Shown one piece after another: positions 50,967-60,903 of a stretch of DNA of 64,000 nt. The position numbers were made by a program, and so were the translations under genes. Under the pieces are notes generated by a model that ran no database searches, was not told where the DNA came from, and saw only the letters and a program-made list of their open reading frames with translations. The number at the start of each line of letters is the position of its first letter. The first letter of the stretch is position 1. The DNA comes from Pycnococcus provasolii. Lineage: Eukaryota > Chlorophyta > Pseudoscourfieldiophyceae > Pseudoscourfieldiales. Location of the stretch: the NCBI GenBank assembly GCA_049487715.1, contig CP150551.1, positions 868,001 to 932,000 of the forward strand. Reading direction: 5' to 3'.

Positions 50967-51984
50967 ATGCGTGTTCGCGTGTCCTCGCTCAATGCTCAGG
51001 CGCACCTCAGCTCCCTTTTGGAAACGTCCGTGGAAGCTCGGCTCAATTCACTTAGGGGGGAATCCGCCGACGCCTCGAAAGCGGAGGAATCTGCAGCCTA
51101 CCTCGACGCGCTGCGTCAACGACTCGCGGACATGCAAACGTGCATACTCGCGTCGCTCGAACGATCTCTCGCAACACAAGCAGAAAATACCGCAGAAGGC
51201 ATGTCTGGAGGACAAAACGACGACGAACGGAACGGGTCAGCCGCAAGCGGTGCCTTGCCGCAGGAATGGGAACTCGCGGACGAAGACTTGCAAGCTATGC
51301 CCGCGATCCAACCGGCACTCGGGGAACTCGCGCAAATAGAGGTGCGCCTTTCTTCCTTTTCTTTTCCTCGCCAAGCAAACACACCATACGCATCACGCGT
51401 CCACCAACACCATAGATACTAACTCTTACAAAAACAACAAACAACAACCTGCGTGTTTTGTCTTCTTCATTCATTTTCCCACTAAATACAAACAGGAGGA
51501 GGTGGCGCAACTTGCGCAAAGGTGTGCATCTATGCGAGAATCTGTGCCTCAGCATCTTCTCACCGACCTCGACGGAGAGCTTGCGTCGCTTCGCCCGTCA
51601 GAGCCTCTGCCTCCAGCCACAACAGCCGCCGAGGAGGAAGATGCTGCCGCTGACGGAACACAGGAAACTGTGCCATCGCCAGCCGCACTGCGCCAGAGGT
51701 TGCGTGGCGCAGTCGCGGCGTTTCCAAGCTTGCGTGCGAAGCTCGAGGCGGCGCTCGAACGACTGCAGCGCGTTGTCAACGCCGTCGAGAGCCGCAAGAG
51801 GACAGTGGCGGAGGAAGCTCTTGCCGCGGCAAACGAAAATGAAAATGGGGAGGAGGAGAGGCCAGCGGGTGTCAGCCCAGCGTTCAAGGATGCGCTCAAG
51901 GAAGGTAAAATCAACACGCGCAAGAGGCTGGCAAGCCGAGAGTTGAAGGCTAGCCTCGCGCGAGAGGGAAGCATGGACGTGTGA
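50967..51984 (+). CDS. Coiled-coil protein, unknown
   Basis: Exon 1 50967..51341 and exon 2 51496..51984, phase 0, GT-AG intron 51342-51495; 287 residues. The splice joins ELAQIE to EEVAQLAQRC, continuing one heptad-like helix. Mostly helical and charged; a segment PQHLLTDLDGELASLRP sits mid-protein, and the tail (FKDALKEGKINTRKRLASRELKASL) is basic. Small kinetochore or trafficking coiled-coil subunits have this look, but no family motif was identified. A pyrimidine tract plus CAG just before the ATG might be an acceptor for an upstream exon. Confidence 0.6.
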
Positions 51985-52159
51985 TGGACGACCCGTGCGC
52001 AAGCCCGTCGTTGTTTCTTTTTCGCACCGTTGAACACTTTTTTTTTTGGTGGCTGGGAAGAAAGGGTGGTGATGCGAGTAAAGACCACGACTTTTTTGAA
52101 ACATCTTCTCAAAAAAAAAACAAATAACACACAATATCAACAAAAGTCAAGCAGGGATA

Positions 52160-54640
52160 TCATCCTGCCATTTCGTCAGTCAGCTCCTCATATAGTCTTT
52201 GTACGCTCACACTCGCACTCTCCCTCATCGGCTCAATCGCCTTTCTCACCCAGTCCTCCTCAACACCCTCCGAGACACCGATGACTTCCACACCCTTGTT
52301 CCGGAGCAGTGCCCTAACCAAACCACCAAGTCGATACACGTCGCCAACAGCAACCAGCGCGCCCACAAGCCCCTTGACGGCATTTGACGCATCCTGTCGT
52401 CTACCAAGCACGCGAGCTGCCGCCAGCTGTGACTCCCAGTGCCTGCATGCAGCCACGTAGCTACCGAGCAAGCCGTCGTCATCGCCACCGCCCTCGGAAA
52501 ATGCAGCCAACCTCCTCTCCGCTTGGCTGAAGGGGTCGTGATCTTGCACCAACATCCACGACTCGAGACCTGCGTGGTAAGCTAGCACCCTGCCATCCGC
52601 AAGAACGCAGAGGGGCACCGGAACGTCCTCCGCCTTCACAGCGTCTCGAAGCCTCACGTCCGCCACCTCGGCACCCACAATGGCTGGCAGCCGTGCCGTC
52701 AGCTCGCGTCGGCACGTCGCGCAGTTGAAGATTGCGAGGTCACCGTCCGCGCCGCACCAGAGAAGCCGTGGCGGCGCGCCGCCATCTGAAGACGGCGATG
52801 CACTCAGGAAAGCTGGCGCGGAGCCGAGCACCAGCGGGGGCAGCACGCGGCGGCCGGAGGGCAGCAGAGCGTGCAGCGTGCCATCGGCGCACCCTGCGGC
52901 GATCCACACGCCACCGGAACCTCCCGCGGCGCGAGCGCATGGATTAGGAAGCTGATCCGTCCAGAGCGCTGTGCCGTCTGCCCGCCGGCAGACGAGCGCG
53001 CACTTCTCAGCTTGATTGCGGAACTCGAGCACCATGCCGCTTTCAGAGAGCTGAAGGTGAAGCTGCGGCGTAATCTCCGTGGGTGGAACGACCCTGAGCG
53101 CGGGTGCCGGCTGCAACTGCAGCGTTCCACCTTCGCTTGGCCGCTTTCGCCCAACCATCGCGATCGGTGCCGGCGATGCTCCCGCCACAGCTGCCGCGCC
53201 CGCCGGCGGTGGGAGAGGCGATCGAAGTGGCATGGCAGTCATGGCACCGCCGCCGCCGCCGCCGCCTTCGACCGCGTTCGGAACGATACGCTTGCGCCCG
53301 TCGTTGCGCCGATCCATACGCTGGGGCATCACTGAGGGCTGTTGGTGATGCTGCCGCTCCTCACGTGCCGTGGCGACAGCATGCTCGCCGCCACCACCCG
53401 GCACCCTCATCCTCGCACTTTCCGGCAATGCTGTCTTGCCACCCATCGCACCAGGCATCGAACCGTAGAGCGAGGACATGAATGTGGAATGCTCGGCGTC
53501 GGTGAGTGGCGTTCCAATCTCCTCGTCAAAAAACTGAAGCGTGGCCACGGTGCCATCTAGGGAGCATGCTACAAGCAGGCGGCCCGAAGGATCCCAAGCG
53601 AGGTCGGAAACCTGCTTTTCGAAGAGCCCTTTGTATACGCTGGGTCGCATCGTGCCTAGATTCCACACGCTGATGGATCGATCCTGGCTGCCCATAGCGA
53701 CGGCGCACACAGCTCCCTTTCCCTTGTTGTGCCGCATGCGCGGGTTCATGCGAATTGTGACGACTGGAGCGGAGTGTCCCACGAGGCTGAACTGCTGCCC
53801 GAATTTCTCACGCCCGATGATTGGCGCCGTGTGCGCTCCCACGAGATTCTCGTACGCGTTCGTGCTTGCCACAAACCGCCCGTCGGGGCTCCACGCGAGA
53901 CGCAGCGAGTGCGTTCGATTCGGCGGCGTGTTGGCAAACGGCTCGGATACCTCGTTCGCCTGCTTCCAGGTGTCCGTACGCCAGATGATCACCCTCTTGT
54001 CGTCACCCTGCGTTGCAAGGTACCTCCCCACGGGGTCCCAGGTGACACCCTTAACGAAGCTTTCGTGTCCCTGCAGACGCGCCACCTCGCGTCCCTTTGC
54101 GTTCCACACGATCACGGCGTTGTCGAGGCTGCAGGTGGCGAACAAGCGCCCGTCTACGGACCAGCTGAGGTCGGTGATATTCGAGAGGTGTCCACGGCAG
54201 ACGATGCTCGCCCTCCAGTTCTCTGCGTTGGGCGCGGTGTTGCTTCCAAACTCCTTGGCCCCCGTTCCCACCTGAAGTTCGTAGAGCAGGATGTTGTTGT
54301 CGTCTCCCGCCGCCGCGAGCATTTTTTCGTTCTGCGGGTTGAATCGCACGGCGTTGACTGGCCCGTAGTGGTCCGAGAGCGACGCGAGCAGCAGCGTTCC
54401 CGTGAATATGGAGCTGTCGAGCGCGGGTGCTGCTGGCGCGTTTGGCGCGTTGGTTTGGTTTGTCGTCGACGCCTCCGCCCACGCGTTCGTGGGTGTGAAC
54501 AGCGGTCGCGCGTCCCATATGCGCGTGCGGTTGTCCCCTCCTCCTGTCGCGAGCCTGCGTCCTCGCGGGCATATGTCCACGCTGTAAATGGCCTTGAGCG
54601 CGTCGTGGCGCACCCACGGCGGGACGTCGACGACGGGCAT
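52160..54640 (-). CDS. HIRA: Histone chaperone HIRA
   Basis: 826 residues. The first ~370 form a seven-bladed WD40 propeller: opening VRHDALKAIYSVDICPRGRRLATGGGDNRTRIWD, then repeats such as LSNITDLSWSVDGRLFATCSLDNAVIVWN and WDPSGRLLVACSLDGTVATLQF. A low-complexity linker (~395-510) and the C-terminal HIRA region (~550-826, LWTDQLPNPCARAAGGSGGVWIAAGC onward) follow. HIRA deposits H3.3 independently of replication, with UBN and CABIN partners. Start at the first ATG (54640); the frame two codons longer begins with TTG. No intron. Confidence 0.9.
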   Translation of the reverse strand: MPVVDVPPWVRHDALKAIYSVDICPRGRRLATGGGDNRTRIWDARPLFTPTNAWAEASTTNQTNAPNAPAAPALDSSIFTGTLLLASLSDHYGPVNAVRFNPQNEKMLAAAGDDNNILLYELQVGTGAKEFGSNTAPNAENWRASIVCRGHLSNITDLSWSVDGRLFATCSLDNAVIVWNAKGREVARLQGHESFVKGVTWDPVGRYLATQGDDKRVIIWRTDTWKQANEVSEPFANTPPNRTHSLRLAWSPDGRFVASTNAYENLVGAHTAPIIGREKFGQQFSLVGHSAPVVTIRMNPRMRHNKGKGAVCAVAMGSQDRSISVWNLGTMRPSVYKGLFEKQVSDLAWDPSGRLLVACSLDGTVATLQFFDEEIGTPLTDAEHSTFMSSLYGSMPGAMGGKTALPESARMRVPGGGGEHAVATAREERQHHQQPSVMPQRMDRRNDGRKRIVPNAVEGGGGGGGAMTAMPLRSPLPPPAGAAAVAGASPAPIAMVGRKRPSEGGTLQLQPAPALRVVPPTEITPQLHLQLSESGMVLEFRNQAEKCALVCRRADGTALWTDQLPNPCARAAGGSGGVWIAAGCADGTLHALLPSGRRVLPPLVLGSAPAFLSASPSSDGGAPPRLLWCGADGDLAIFNCATCRRELTARLPAIVGAEVADVRLRDAVKAEDVPVPLCVLADGRVLAYHAGLESWMLVQDHDPFSQAERRLAAFSEGGGDDDGLLGSYVAACRHWESQLAAARVLGRRQDASNAVKGLVGALVAVGDVYRLGGLVRALLRNKGVEVIGVSEGVEEDWVRKAIEPMRESASVSVQRLYEELTDEMAG

Positions 54641-55154
54641 GCTCAAGCCTAGATGAGTGAGACGCCGGGCTGCCGGGGGGGCGGGAAGGGAAGGGAAGGG
54701 AAGTTTGAACCCATGCTAGTCTTCTTTTTCCCAAACCCCGATATACAAGACACATATTCTTCTCTTCCTAACCCCTAATAAGGAAAGACTCCCCGGGAGA
54801 TTTTACACCGAGCTTCTTTTAGAGTTTTATGGCTTGGCTTGAGTGCGTGTGGGTGATTTGTGTGGGTGGGTGGTGCCTCTCTCACCAGTCGTCTTTTCTT
54901 TCTCCGTCCCGTCCCTCGGATCGCACCAAGCATTCTTTGGATCTCTCTCTCTCTCGCCATCACCACTGGTGTTGTGAGTGTTGTGGTGGTCTTTGTCGTG
55001 CTCGTTGGTGCTTGCTTGTGTCTGCGTTTGTCTGCGTGGTGCTGTTTGTATGGTGGTGGTGCCTTCTACTTCATTGTACAGGTGTGGGTCTGGGTCTTCA
55101 TTGGGGGCCCGTCGTTGTCATTCTTCTTCCTGTTCCTGTTTATCGGCGTCAGCA
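54641..55154. other. Intergenic region between divergent genes
   Basis: Upstream region of HIRA (minus) and the ClpF-like gene (plus). Purine/pyrimidine-rich near 54680-54705; CT repeat at 54940-54956; CCCTAA-like sequence at 54767-54778. Open frame continues upstream of 55155 on the plus strand but is low complexity. Confidence 0.45.
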
Positions 55155-56231
55155 ATGCAGCATGGGATGTTGGCTACGTTCCGGGGAAGATTAGATTTAC
55201 CCCGGAGCACGGTGAGTGCCGGCCGTCGAGTGGTCTCGTTCGGGAATAACCTTAGTTGCGCGAGACGTGCCTCGATGCCCGTCGGTCCCGTTGGCGCACA
55301 GGCAGAGGGCGGTGGAGGTGACACGATCCAGATGATCAACGAGCACAGCGCGCACGCCAACGAGGAACTCATGCTCATGTTCTTCCAAATGGACCTAGAC
55401 GTCAGGCTCCAGAGAGCGCTCAACCTAGACGCGTTCGACGCCGCGAACGAAATCAGAAAGAGAAGAGACGACGTTGACCAGGCACTCGCGAGACTCATGG
55501 AAAACCAACCGGGTGGCGCCGCCAGAGAAAGGGCGAGCGCAAAGCAAGCTTCTCTAGACGCCGCCGCCGACGGAATCATACTGCGCGGACAGCTCGCGCA
55601 GGCGATCGAGGAGGAGAGGTACGCCGACGCCGCACAGCTGCGCGACAAGATCGCCGCGCTCGAGGAGGCGGCGAGCGGCTCATCCGGGTCGGCTGACGAA
55701 CTCATCCTGACCGCGAGCAGAGCCAACGCCTTTGTGCTCGGGCAGACGGTGAGGCACGCGCAGCACGGATACTACGGCGTTGTCGCAGGCTTTGATGCGG
55801 CGTGCCGCGAGTCGGACGCGTTCTTAGACGCGTCGGGTGCCTCGAGCGTGCCACGAGGAACGTCCCAGCCGTTTTACCTCGTCCTGCCCGACGAACGAAC
55901 GTGGATGAGCGCGTCGGGCGGAGTTGGGTTCGGCCAGGGCGACGTTCCTCCCGCGGTCGTTTCGTACGTTCCGGAGGACATGCTGCAGCAGTGCGAACCA
56001 CCCCCGAGCGATGACGACGACGCGCAGGCGGAGGAGGCGGAGGCGGAGGAGGACGTGAGCTCGTCGCTGCCGTCACTCGCTCCCCCTGCGCCCACGGGCG
56101 TCAGCCACCCGTACCTCTACCTTCTATACTACGGCGCGGATGGAAACGGAAACTTCTCGCCGACAAAGCGTTTGAAGGAGAGGTTCCCAGACGCCGTTCC
56201 TATCCGCGAGTGGGAGCAGGATGACGTGTAA
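55155..56231 (+). CDS. ClpF-like protein with UVR and YccV/HspQ domains, plastid
   Basis: 358 residues. The N-terminal ~40 residues (MQHGMLATFRGRLDLPRS...) are transit-peptide-like. Two UVR-type helices follow (LQRALNLDAFDAANEIRKRRDDVDQAL; RGQLAQAIEEERYADAAQLRDKIAALE), then a YccV/HspQ hemimethylated-DNA-binding-like domain (FVLGQTVRHAQHGYYGVVAGFD ... FYLVLPDE ... VSYVPEDML). This order matches plant ClpF, a substrate-selector partner of ClpS1 for the plastid Clp protease. An acidic insertion precedes the conserved C-terminal stretch LYLLYYGADGNGNFSPTKRLKERFP. Confidence 0.78.
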   Translation: MQHGMLATFRGRLDLPRSTVSAGRRVVSFGNNLSCARRASMPVGPVGAQAEGGGGDTIQMINEHSAHANEELMLMFFQMDLDVRLQRALNLDAFDAANEIRKRRDDVDQALARLMENQPGGAARERASAKQASLDAAADGIILRGQLAQAIEEERYADAAQLRDKIAALEEAASGSSGSADELILTASRANAFVLGQTVRHAQHGYYGVVAGFDAACRESDAFLDASGASSVPRGTSQPFYLVLPDERTWMSASGGVGFGQGDVPPAVVSYVPEDMLQQCEPPPSDDDDAQAEEAEAEEDVSSSLPSLAPPAPTGVSHPYLYLLYYGADGNGNFSPTKRLKERFPDAVPIREWEQDDV

Positions 56232-56322
56232 CCAAAGACATTCACGCAGAAACCATGTGTTGTCCAATTACAGCTTTCCAACAACCGTTGCCATCTCTCG
56301 ACGTTTTTTTTACTCTCAGGAG

Positions 56323-56789
56323 CTAGGTTTTTAACTTTTTCTTCTCCTCTTCGATAAGGTCATGCATCCAGTGTGAGTCGTGTCCGTTGATGAACGCGTC
56401 TCCGTCGTGGTAGAAGCGGTAAAAGACCCAAAACCACATGGTCGCCCCGGCAAGCTGTCCGAGCGCCTTGTAGATGAACGGCGGTTCGTGCAGCGTGAGT
56501 CCCGCGTACGTCTGTCCTGGCCCGTGTCCCCCTGTGGAAAAAAAAAAGAAACGAAGTAAAAAGTGGAGGGAGGGGAGTTAGTTGTCTGATAACTAAACTA
56601 AAACTCAACAAAAAAAAACATGAACAACAAGAGCGCGAAGCACGTGAAACTGAACACCATAAATGAGTACATATACATACCTGCCGCAAACCTTCTGGCT
56701 TGAGTAAGTGAGGCGGAGGAGGAGTTATTCATCATCGCTCTACGCACGACGGAGGAGGCGAGAGCACCGACGGCCGACCGCGACGCCAT
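56323..56789 (-). CDS. NADH:ubiquinone oxidoreductase subunit NDUFB2-like (AGGG)
   Basis: Exon 1 56789..56681 and exon 2 56531..56323, phase 1, GT-AG intron 56532-56680; 105 residues. The join gives RRFAAGGGHGPGQTYAGL, and the single membrane helix LAGATMWFWVFYRFYHDGD matches the MWFWxxxRxxxD signature of the complex I AGGG subunit. The first ~36 residues are a mitochondrial presequence. It is a supernumerary subunit of the complex I membrane arm. The upstream region carries GGATCC palindromes like those of the repeated module. Confidence 0.85.
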
Positions 56790-57087
56790 GGCTGCTTTCG
56801 TTTGAGGCGTCGTCTGGTTTGGCGAGGGCGAGAAACCCTGAGACCTGAGAGGGGAGGGGGGAGGCCCGAGGGGAGGGGCTGAGGAGGGATCCTCCCCTTC
56901 CTTTTCCAGGTGTTTTCAGTTGGGGAGGGGATCCGTCGTCGGTCAATTGTTGTTGTGGGAGGTTTGGGATCCCGGTCGAGCAAAAAAAAAAATAACTGAA
57001 GCAAACAACGCGCGACAATGGCGTCGCGACCAGAAGTTCGCGACAAGACAGTTAATTGGACTGCATAAACACTCCTTGACACGCGAG

Positions 57088-57127
57088 GGTACCGCCTCGC
57101 CCACGTGGGCGAGGCCGAGGCGGTACC
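57088..57127. repeat. Overlapping palindromes
   Basis: A 22-bp perfect palindrome centred on CCCACGTGGG (57094-57115) overlaps 12-bp outer arms GGTACCGCCTCG (57088) and CGAGGCGGTACC (57116). Confidence 0.75.
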
Positions 57128-57460
57128 TCTAAGGACGAGTAGTATCACGACGTGCACGACTGCACGTTGACACGTTCGGTTGGTGGTATCGCGCCGCTCA
57201 TATCCGCTCAAATAACATATGTTCATATGTTGTGAGTAGTCAGCAATTTTGACCATTAGTGGGAGTGCGTACGATCGCGCGCGGGGACGCGGCAACGGTG
57301 TCTCAAGCGCTATCCGCGAAGAGTACAACGCCGCGCGCCGAGCGAATGGAGCGATGGTGAAATCCCGTGGAAGCCTTACGTCTACCTTCTAACCTTGGGT
57401 AGTTTTAAATTTACCGCAATGGAATCTGCTGTTGCTGCAGTCTCGCGGGCGCAAGCGGTG

Positions 57461-57493
57461 AAGCGGAAGGCGAACTCAACTCGCCTTCCGCTT
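57461..57493. repeat. Perfect 13-bp hairpin, 7-base loop
   Basis: AAGCGGAAGGCGA, loop ACTCAAC, then the exact complement. Confidence 0.8.
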
Positions 57494-57761
57494 GCTTGTC
57501 TCATCTGATTTCATTCGGCGTTATTCAGCAAACGGCTGCCGCAATTCGTCGAGGAAGTCATCGGCGACCTGCGCGAGTTTATCATGCATGACCCGGACGT
57601 GATGAATTGGTGGTCGACGATGACATCTAGCTAGAACGATTCCAGCATGAAAAGTTTGGATTTCATGAGAGAGCACTTAACCTTAGAAGCAGATCACCAC
57701 ATGGGGCTATAGTTTTTATTCGTGTGCAAGTTACAAGTTTGTACAGTAAAATAAACATTAT

Positions 57762-60638
57762 TTAATAGTTGTCTTGCGGCTCACCCGGCTTATATGTCCA
57801 ATCCGGCCTCACCCAAATCTTGCGGCACTCGTCGCTATCCGTGCAAACCGAGCAAGCCCGGAACGCATTACTCATGTGGACAACGTACTTTTGCCAATTG
57901 CTATCAGCCATGTACTTCATCACTTCCTCCGCTTCCACCGCCGGAACGCACGACGGGTCCGTCTCTTCGCCCACGTCAAGGTAAACGATCGGAACATCCT
58001 TTAGCGCATGCAGCGCGGCGAGTTTCATTGTTGGCGGGTGCGTAAGCAGGTAACCTGCATCGTACGTCCCGTTGGTTCCCGCCAAGCCCTTGCACGGTTC
58101 CAACACACTCACGACGTTGCGATCGCCAGGCAACGTCCATCCTTCGATGGGCACACGTGCTGTGTAAGTCGCGATGTCGTGGTGATGGTAAAGAAATTGC
58201 TCGTCGCAAATCTGCCAGTAGTTCAGAAGCGGGTTCCAGTAGCACAGCGCCGTGTCGGCGTTATGGCCAAATGAAGATCCCGTGCCGTCTGCACCGTAGC
58301 CTACACCTTCCCAACGACCCGCCTCGGGAGGTGCTGGCCCGAGCGGATCAGCCACGGGAGTCGAGAGTGCCTGCACATCGCGAAGGATGGTATTCGTGGC
58401 GTAGTTTTCAGGCCGCTGGGAGAACCACGGCGCGGAGCATGGAATGAGCGGTACGACCGGCTTACGCCCTAGCGAAAGAGCTATCAGAAAGAGCCGCCCG
58501 AATGCGGCGCGAAACACCTCCTTGGACGTGCTAAGCATTTTCAAGAGACCGGGTGTTGACTTGAAGGCGAGCATGCGTGGCCCGCTACCCTCTGTCAAGT
58601 CCACGCGATTCTCTCGCACGGCTTTCTCGAATGCGTCCCACACGGTATCGCCGGGATGGAATTCAGGAGGAGGTTTAGCAAACGTCTCAAGCTCATTCCT
58701 ACGCTCCAGAAGACCCTTCATCATGCGCTCCATCCCCGCCGCCTTATCTGATCTCGGATGATACCATCCAAGGGCGCGCATGATGAACACCTTGTTGATG
58801 TTGCCACCGCTCTGCCCAACGACGTGTGCAAGTGCACTGCCCCCACCCTTGACGTGCCACGTTGCACTCTCCAAGGCGTCTGACCAGGCGCTGACCATGT
58901 ATCCGGGCGCAATGCCAATGCGCTCGTGCCTGCCACCCTCCAAAACGTGCGGCTGCGACATGGGAAGCATCAGGTCACGGAAGCATTTGAGTGGCTCCCC
59001 ACGGCCCACCTTTGGGACGCTGAGCAGATGATCTTTCACCGTGCCCTTGACCCATGTCCACTCGTCGTTTGCGAAGCTGTCGATAAATCCAGCATGGTCG
59101 TTCTGCAGCTTCCACAGCTGGTGGCGGAAGCTCGTCGAGCATGGTCCACCACCTCCCGCCACGATGTGATCGCGTGTCCAAGCAGGCATGCGTCGATTCT
59201 CCTCCACATCCTCCCAGCGGGGCGGCACGCTCTGAATCTCATCCTTCACAAGCAGCAAAACTCCTTCGTGCGCGTACCTATTTGCTGCATTGCAGTTCTC
59301 CGACGTGGCACCCACGGAGCTCTCAATCACGTCATCGGTAGGTCCCTGGTCAAACGTGTACGACTCGATGAACGGCGCTCCCACCTGCCCTGGAATTTGC
59401 GAAAAGAGCGGCGGTCCCTTCGCCGCATCCAGCATGCGACTCCACACCTCGTGGAAGAAGAACTGAACGCCACCACCTGGCTTCGCGTTCTGCTGGTAAA
59501 TCACTCCCGCGCATATGCCCGGAAATCCACCGTGATGCTGCACAAATAGCTCAACGTCGCCGGGGCTGACGCCGTCATCGCGAGCGTTGGATGACTTGAA
59601 ATCTATGTACGGATCCGTGACGATGGCAGCGTCGTTGTCAATGGACAGCACGTTCACGCCGTGGTCGATGAATTTTTCCATGAGGCGGTGCCTCGTCATC
59701 CACAGCTGCGCTATGTTGTTCATGTGGTTAATGCCATTCCAAATCCTTTTCAAGCTGCTTCCCGCCGCCACCAAATCTTTTTCCAGGAAGTTGCTCCAGG
59801 CACAGCTAATTGGATACGAGTAAACGGCGTCGGAATCTCTCAGGTTGACGCACGATGCTTCGTTGAGTCCGATGAGGATGTAGTGATCGAATCCCCACCT
59901 GTGAACGAGCATGTTGATGAAGTTGGCGGACAGCTCGAGTCTCTCAGCGTCCGTCGTGAGCATGATGAGCTCGCCCTTGAAACTTCGCGCTTCCAGCATC
60001 TCTTTAAGCGCGCCAGGTTCTTCGAGCTCGCCCCACCACGGCTTGGTGGAGCCCAGACTTCGGAACGGAGAATACGGCTTGACGGGATCGAAGAATGGGT
60101 AGCGCAGTTCGCGTGAGCCAGCTGTGAGTGGTGTGCTGTGGTGGCTGCGGTGCGCTGCCGCTTCTGTAGCTGCTGAGGCTGCTGCTGAGATGGATTCTGA
60201 GTCGGGTGAGTCGGGAGAGGTGGCAGCGTCGTCGTCGACGGTGGTGGTTGTGAACTCCTGTTCAGGCGTTTGCCGCGTCTCAACTTCCGCCTCGTCTTCA
60301 GGCGACTGGGCATTCTGGTCCTCTCGCTTCTCCTCCCAAGAACTTTCCGGCGTGCTATCACTATCGTCCACCTCGGGAGAAGGCTGGCTGCTCGACCCCG
60401 TCGTTGTTGCGACAGTCTCAAATACAGAGTCTAGAAACTCAAAACCACGCATAGATGATGATGACGACTTCGACCTTTCTGATGTTGACGATCTGAGAAA
60501 GGCTGAGACTGGCGTCGTCGCGAGCAGTCTCCAGTAGAGCGGTCGTCCGAGCACGTAGACGAGCGAGAGCGCGAACGACAGCGTGCATATGACGAGCACG
60601 TACTTGACGAAGCGGCTGGCCGTCCGTTGGCTCGCCAT
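57762..60638 (-). CDS. Type II membrane glycosyltransferase, GT77-like
   Basis: 958 residues. Short cytosolic tail, one membrane anchor (residues ~13-35, VLVICTLSFALSLVYVLG), then an acidic Ser/Thr-rich stem to ~170: Golgi type II topology. The first lumenal domain has the nucleotide-diphospho-sugar transferase fold: ELIMLTTDAERLELSANFINML, then HGVNVLSIDNDAAIVTDPY with the metal-binding DxD-type motif DND. A second, Cys-rich C-terminal half (PLIPCSAPWFSQRPENY; CSVCTDSDECRKIW) may be a further domain. Related plant enzymes build arabinosyl or xylosyl linkages on glycoproteins and pectin; acceptor unknown. Start at the ATG at 60638. Confidence 0.75.
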   Translation of the reverse strand: MASQRTASRFVKYVLVICTLSFALSLVYVLGRPLYWRLLATTPVSAFLRSSTSERSKSSSSSMRGFEFLDSVFETVATTTGSSSQPSPEVDDSDSTPESSWEEKREDQNAQSPEDEAEVETRQTPEQEFTTTTVDDDAATSPDSPDSESISAAASAATEAAAHRSHHSTPLTAGSRELRYPFFDPVKPYSPFRSLGSTKPWWGELEEPGALKEMLEARSFKGELIMLTTDAERLELSANFINMLVHRWGFDHYILIGLNEASCVNLRDSDAVYSYPISCAWSNFLEKDLVAAGSSLKRIWNGINHMNNIAQLWMTRHRLMEKFIDHGVNVLSIDNDAAIVTDPYIDFKSSNARDDGVSPGDVELFVQHHGGFPGICAGVIYQQNAKPGGGVQFFFHEVWSRMLDAAKGPPLFSQIPGQVGAPFIESYTFDQGPTDDVIESSVGATSENCNAANRYAHEGVLLLVKDEIQSVPPRWEDVEENRRMPAWTRDHIVAGGGGPCSTSFRHQLWKLQNDHAGFIDSFANDEWTWVKGTVKDHLLSVPKVGRGEPLKCFRDLMLPMSQPHVLEGGRHERIGIAPGYMVSAWSDALESATWHVKGGGSALAHVVGQSGGNINKVFIMRALGWYHPRSDKAAGMERMMKGLLERRNELETFAKPPPEFHPGDTVWDAFEKAVRENRVDLTEGSGPRMLAFKSTPGLLKMLSTSKEVFRAAFGRLFLIALSLGRKPVVPLIPCSAPWFSQRPENYATNTILRDVQALSTPVADPLGPAPPEAGRWEGVGYGADGTGSSFGHNADTALCYWNPLLNYWQICDEQFLYHHHDIATYTARVPIEGWTLPGDRNVVSVLEPCKGLAGTNGTYDAGYLLTHPPTMKLAALHALKDVPIVYLDVGEETDPSCVPAVEAEEVMKYMADSNWQKYVVHMSNAFRACSVCTDSDECRKIWVRPDWTYKPGEPQDNY

Positions 60639-60903
60639 TCTTGGTTCGTGCCGGCGCAAGTTGATCGCTCACGAGCGGGAGTGCGCACGTGCACGGCCTT
60701 GCACAAGTGAGCACTGAGCAGGACACGAGGCCGCAGAGAGGGCGAGAGACCGGGAGAGAAAATCAATGGGAGGGGGGCGCGCTTCTTACTGTAACCCCGA
60801 ATCCGCTCCTTCCGCCCTAGGTGGGCTCTTAGGTGGGCCCATTCCCACTCCTCGGCCCCGCCCCGGGGGGCATTTCCGGCCCCTCATATCCCCTGTGATT
60901 GTG

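Larger units (their letters stand above)
56790..57761. other. Intergenic region with palindromes and exon remnant
   Basis: GGATCC-containing promoter-like stretch at 56885-56976; overlapping palindromes at 57088-57127; a perfect 13-bp hairpin at 57461-57493; a short coding-like segment at 57524-57634. TGTAA (minus) at ~57729 ends the glycosyltransferase gene. Confidence 0.55.

Noticed and set aside
56732-57328. 198-codon minus-strand frame upstream of the NDUFB2-like gene
   Set aside because: Overlaps the NDUFB2-like first exon in another frame and reads through the GGATCC promoter stretch and palindromes.
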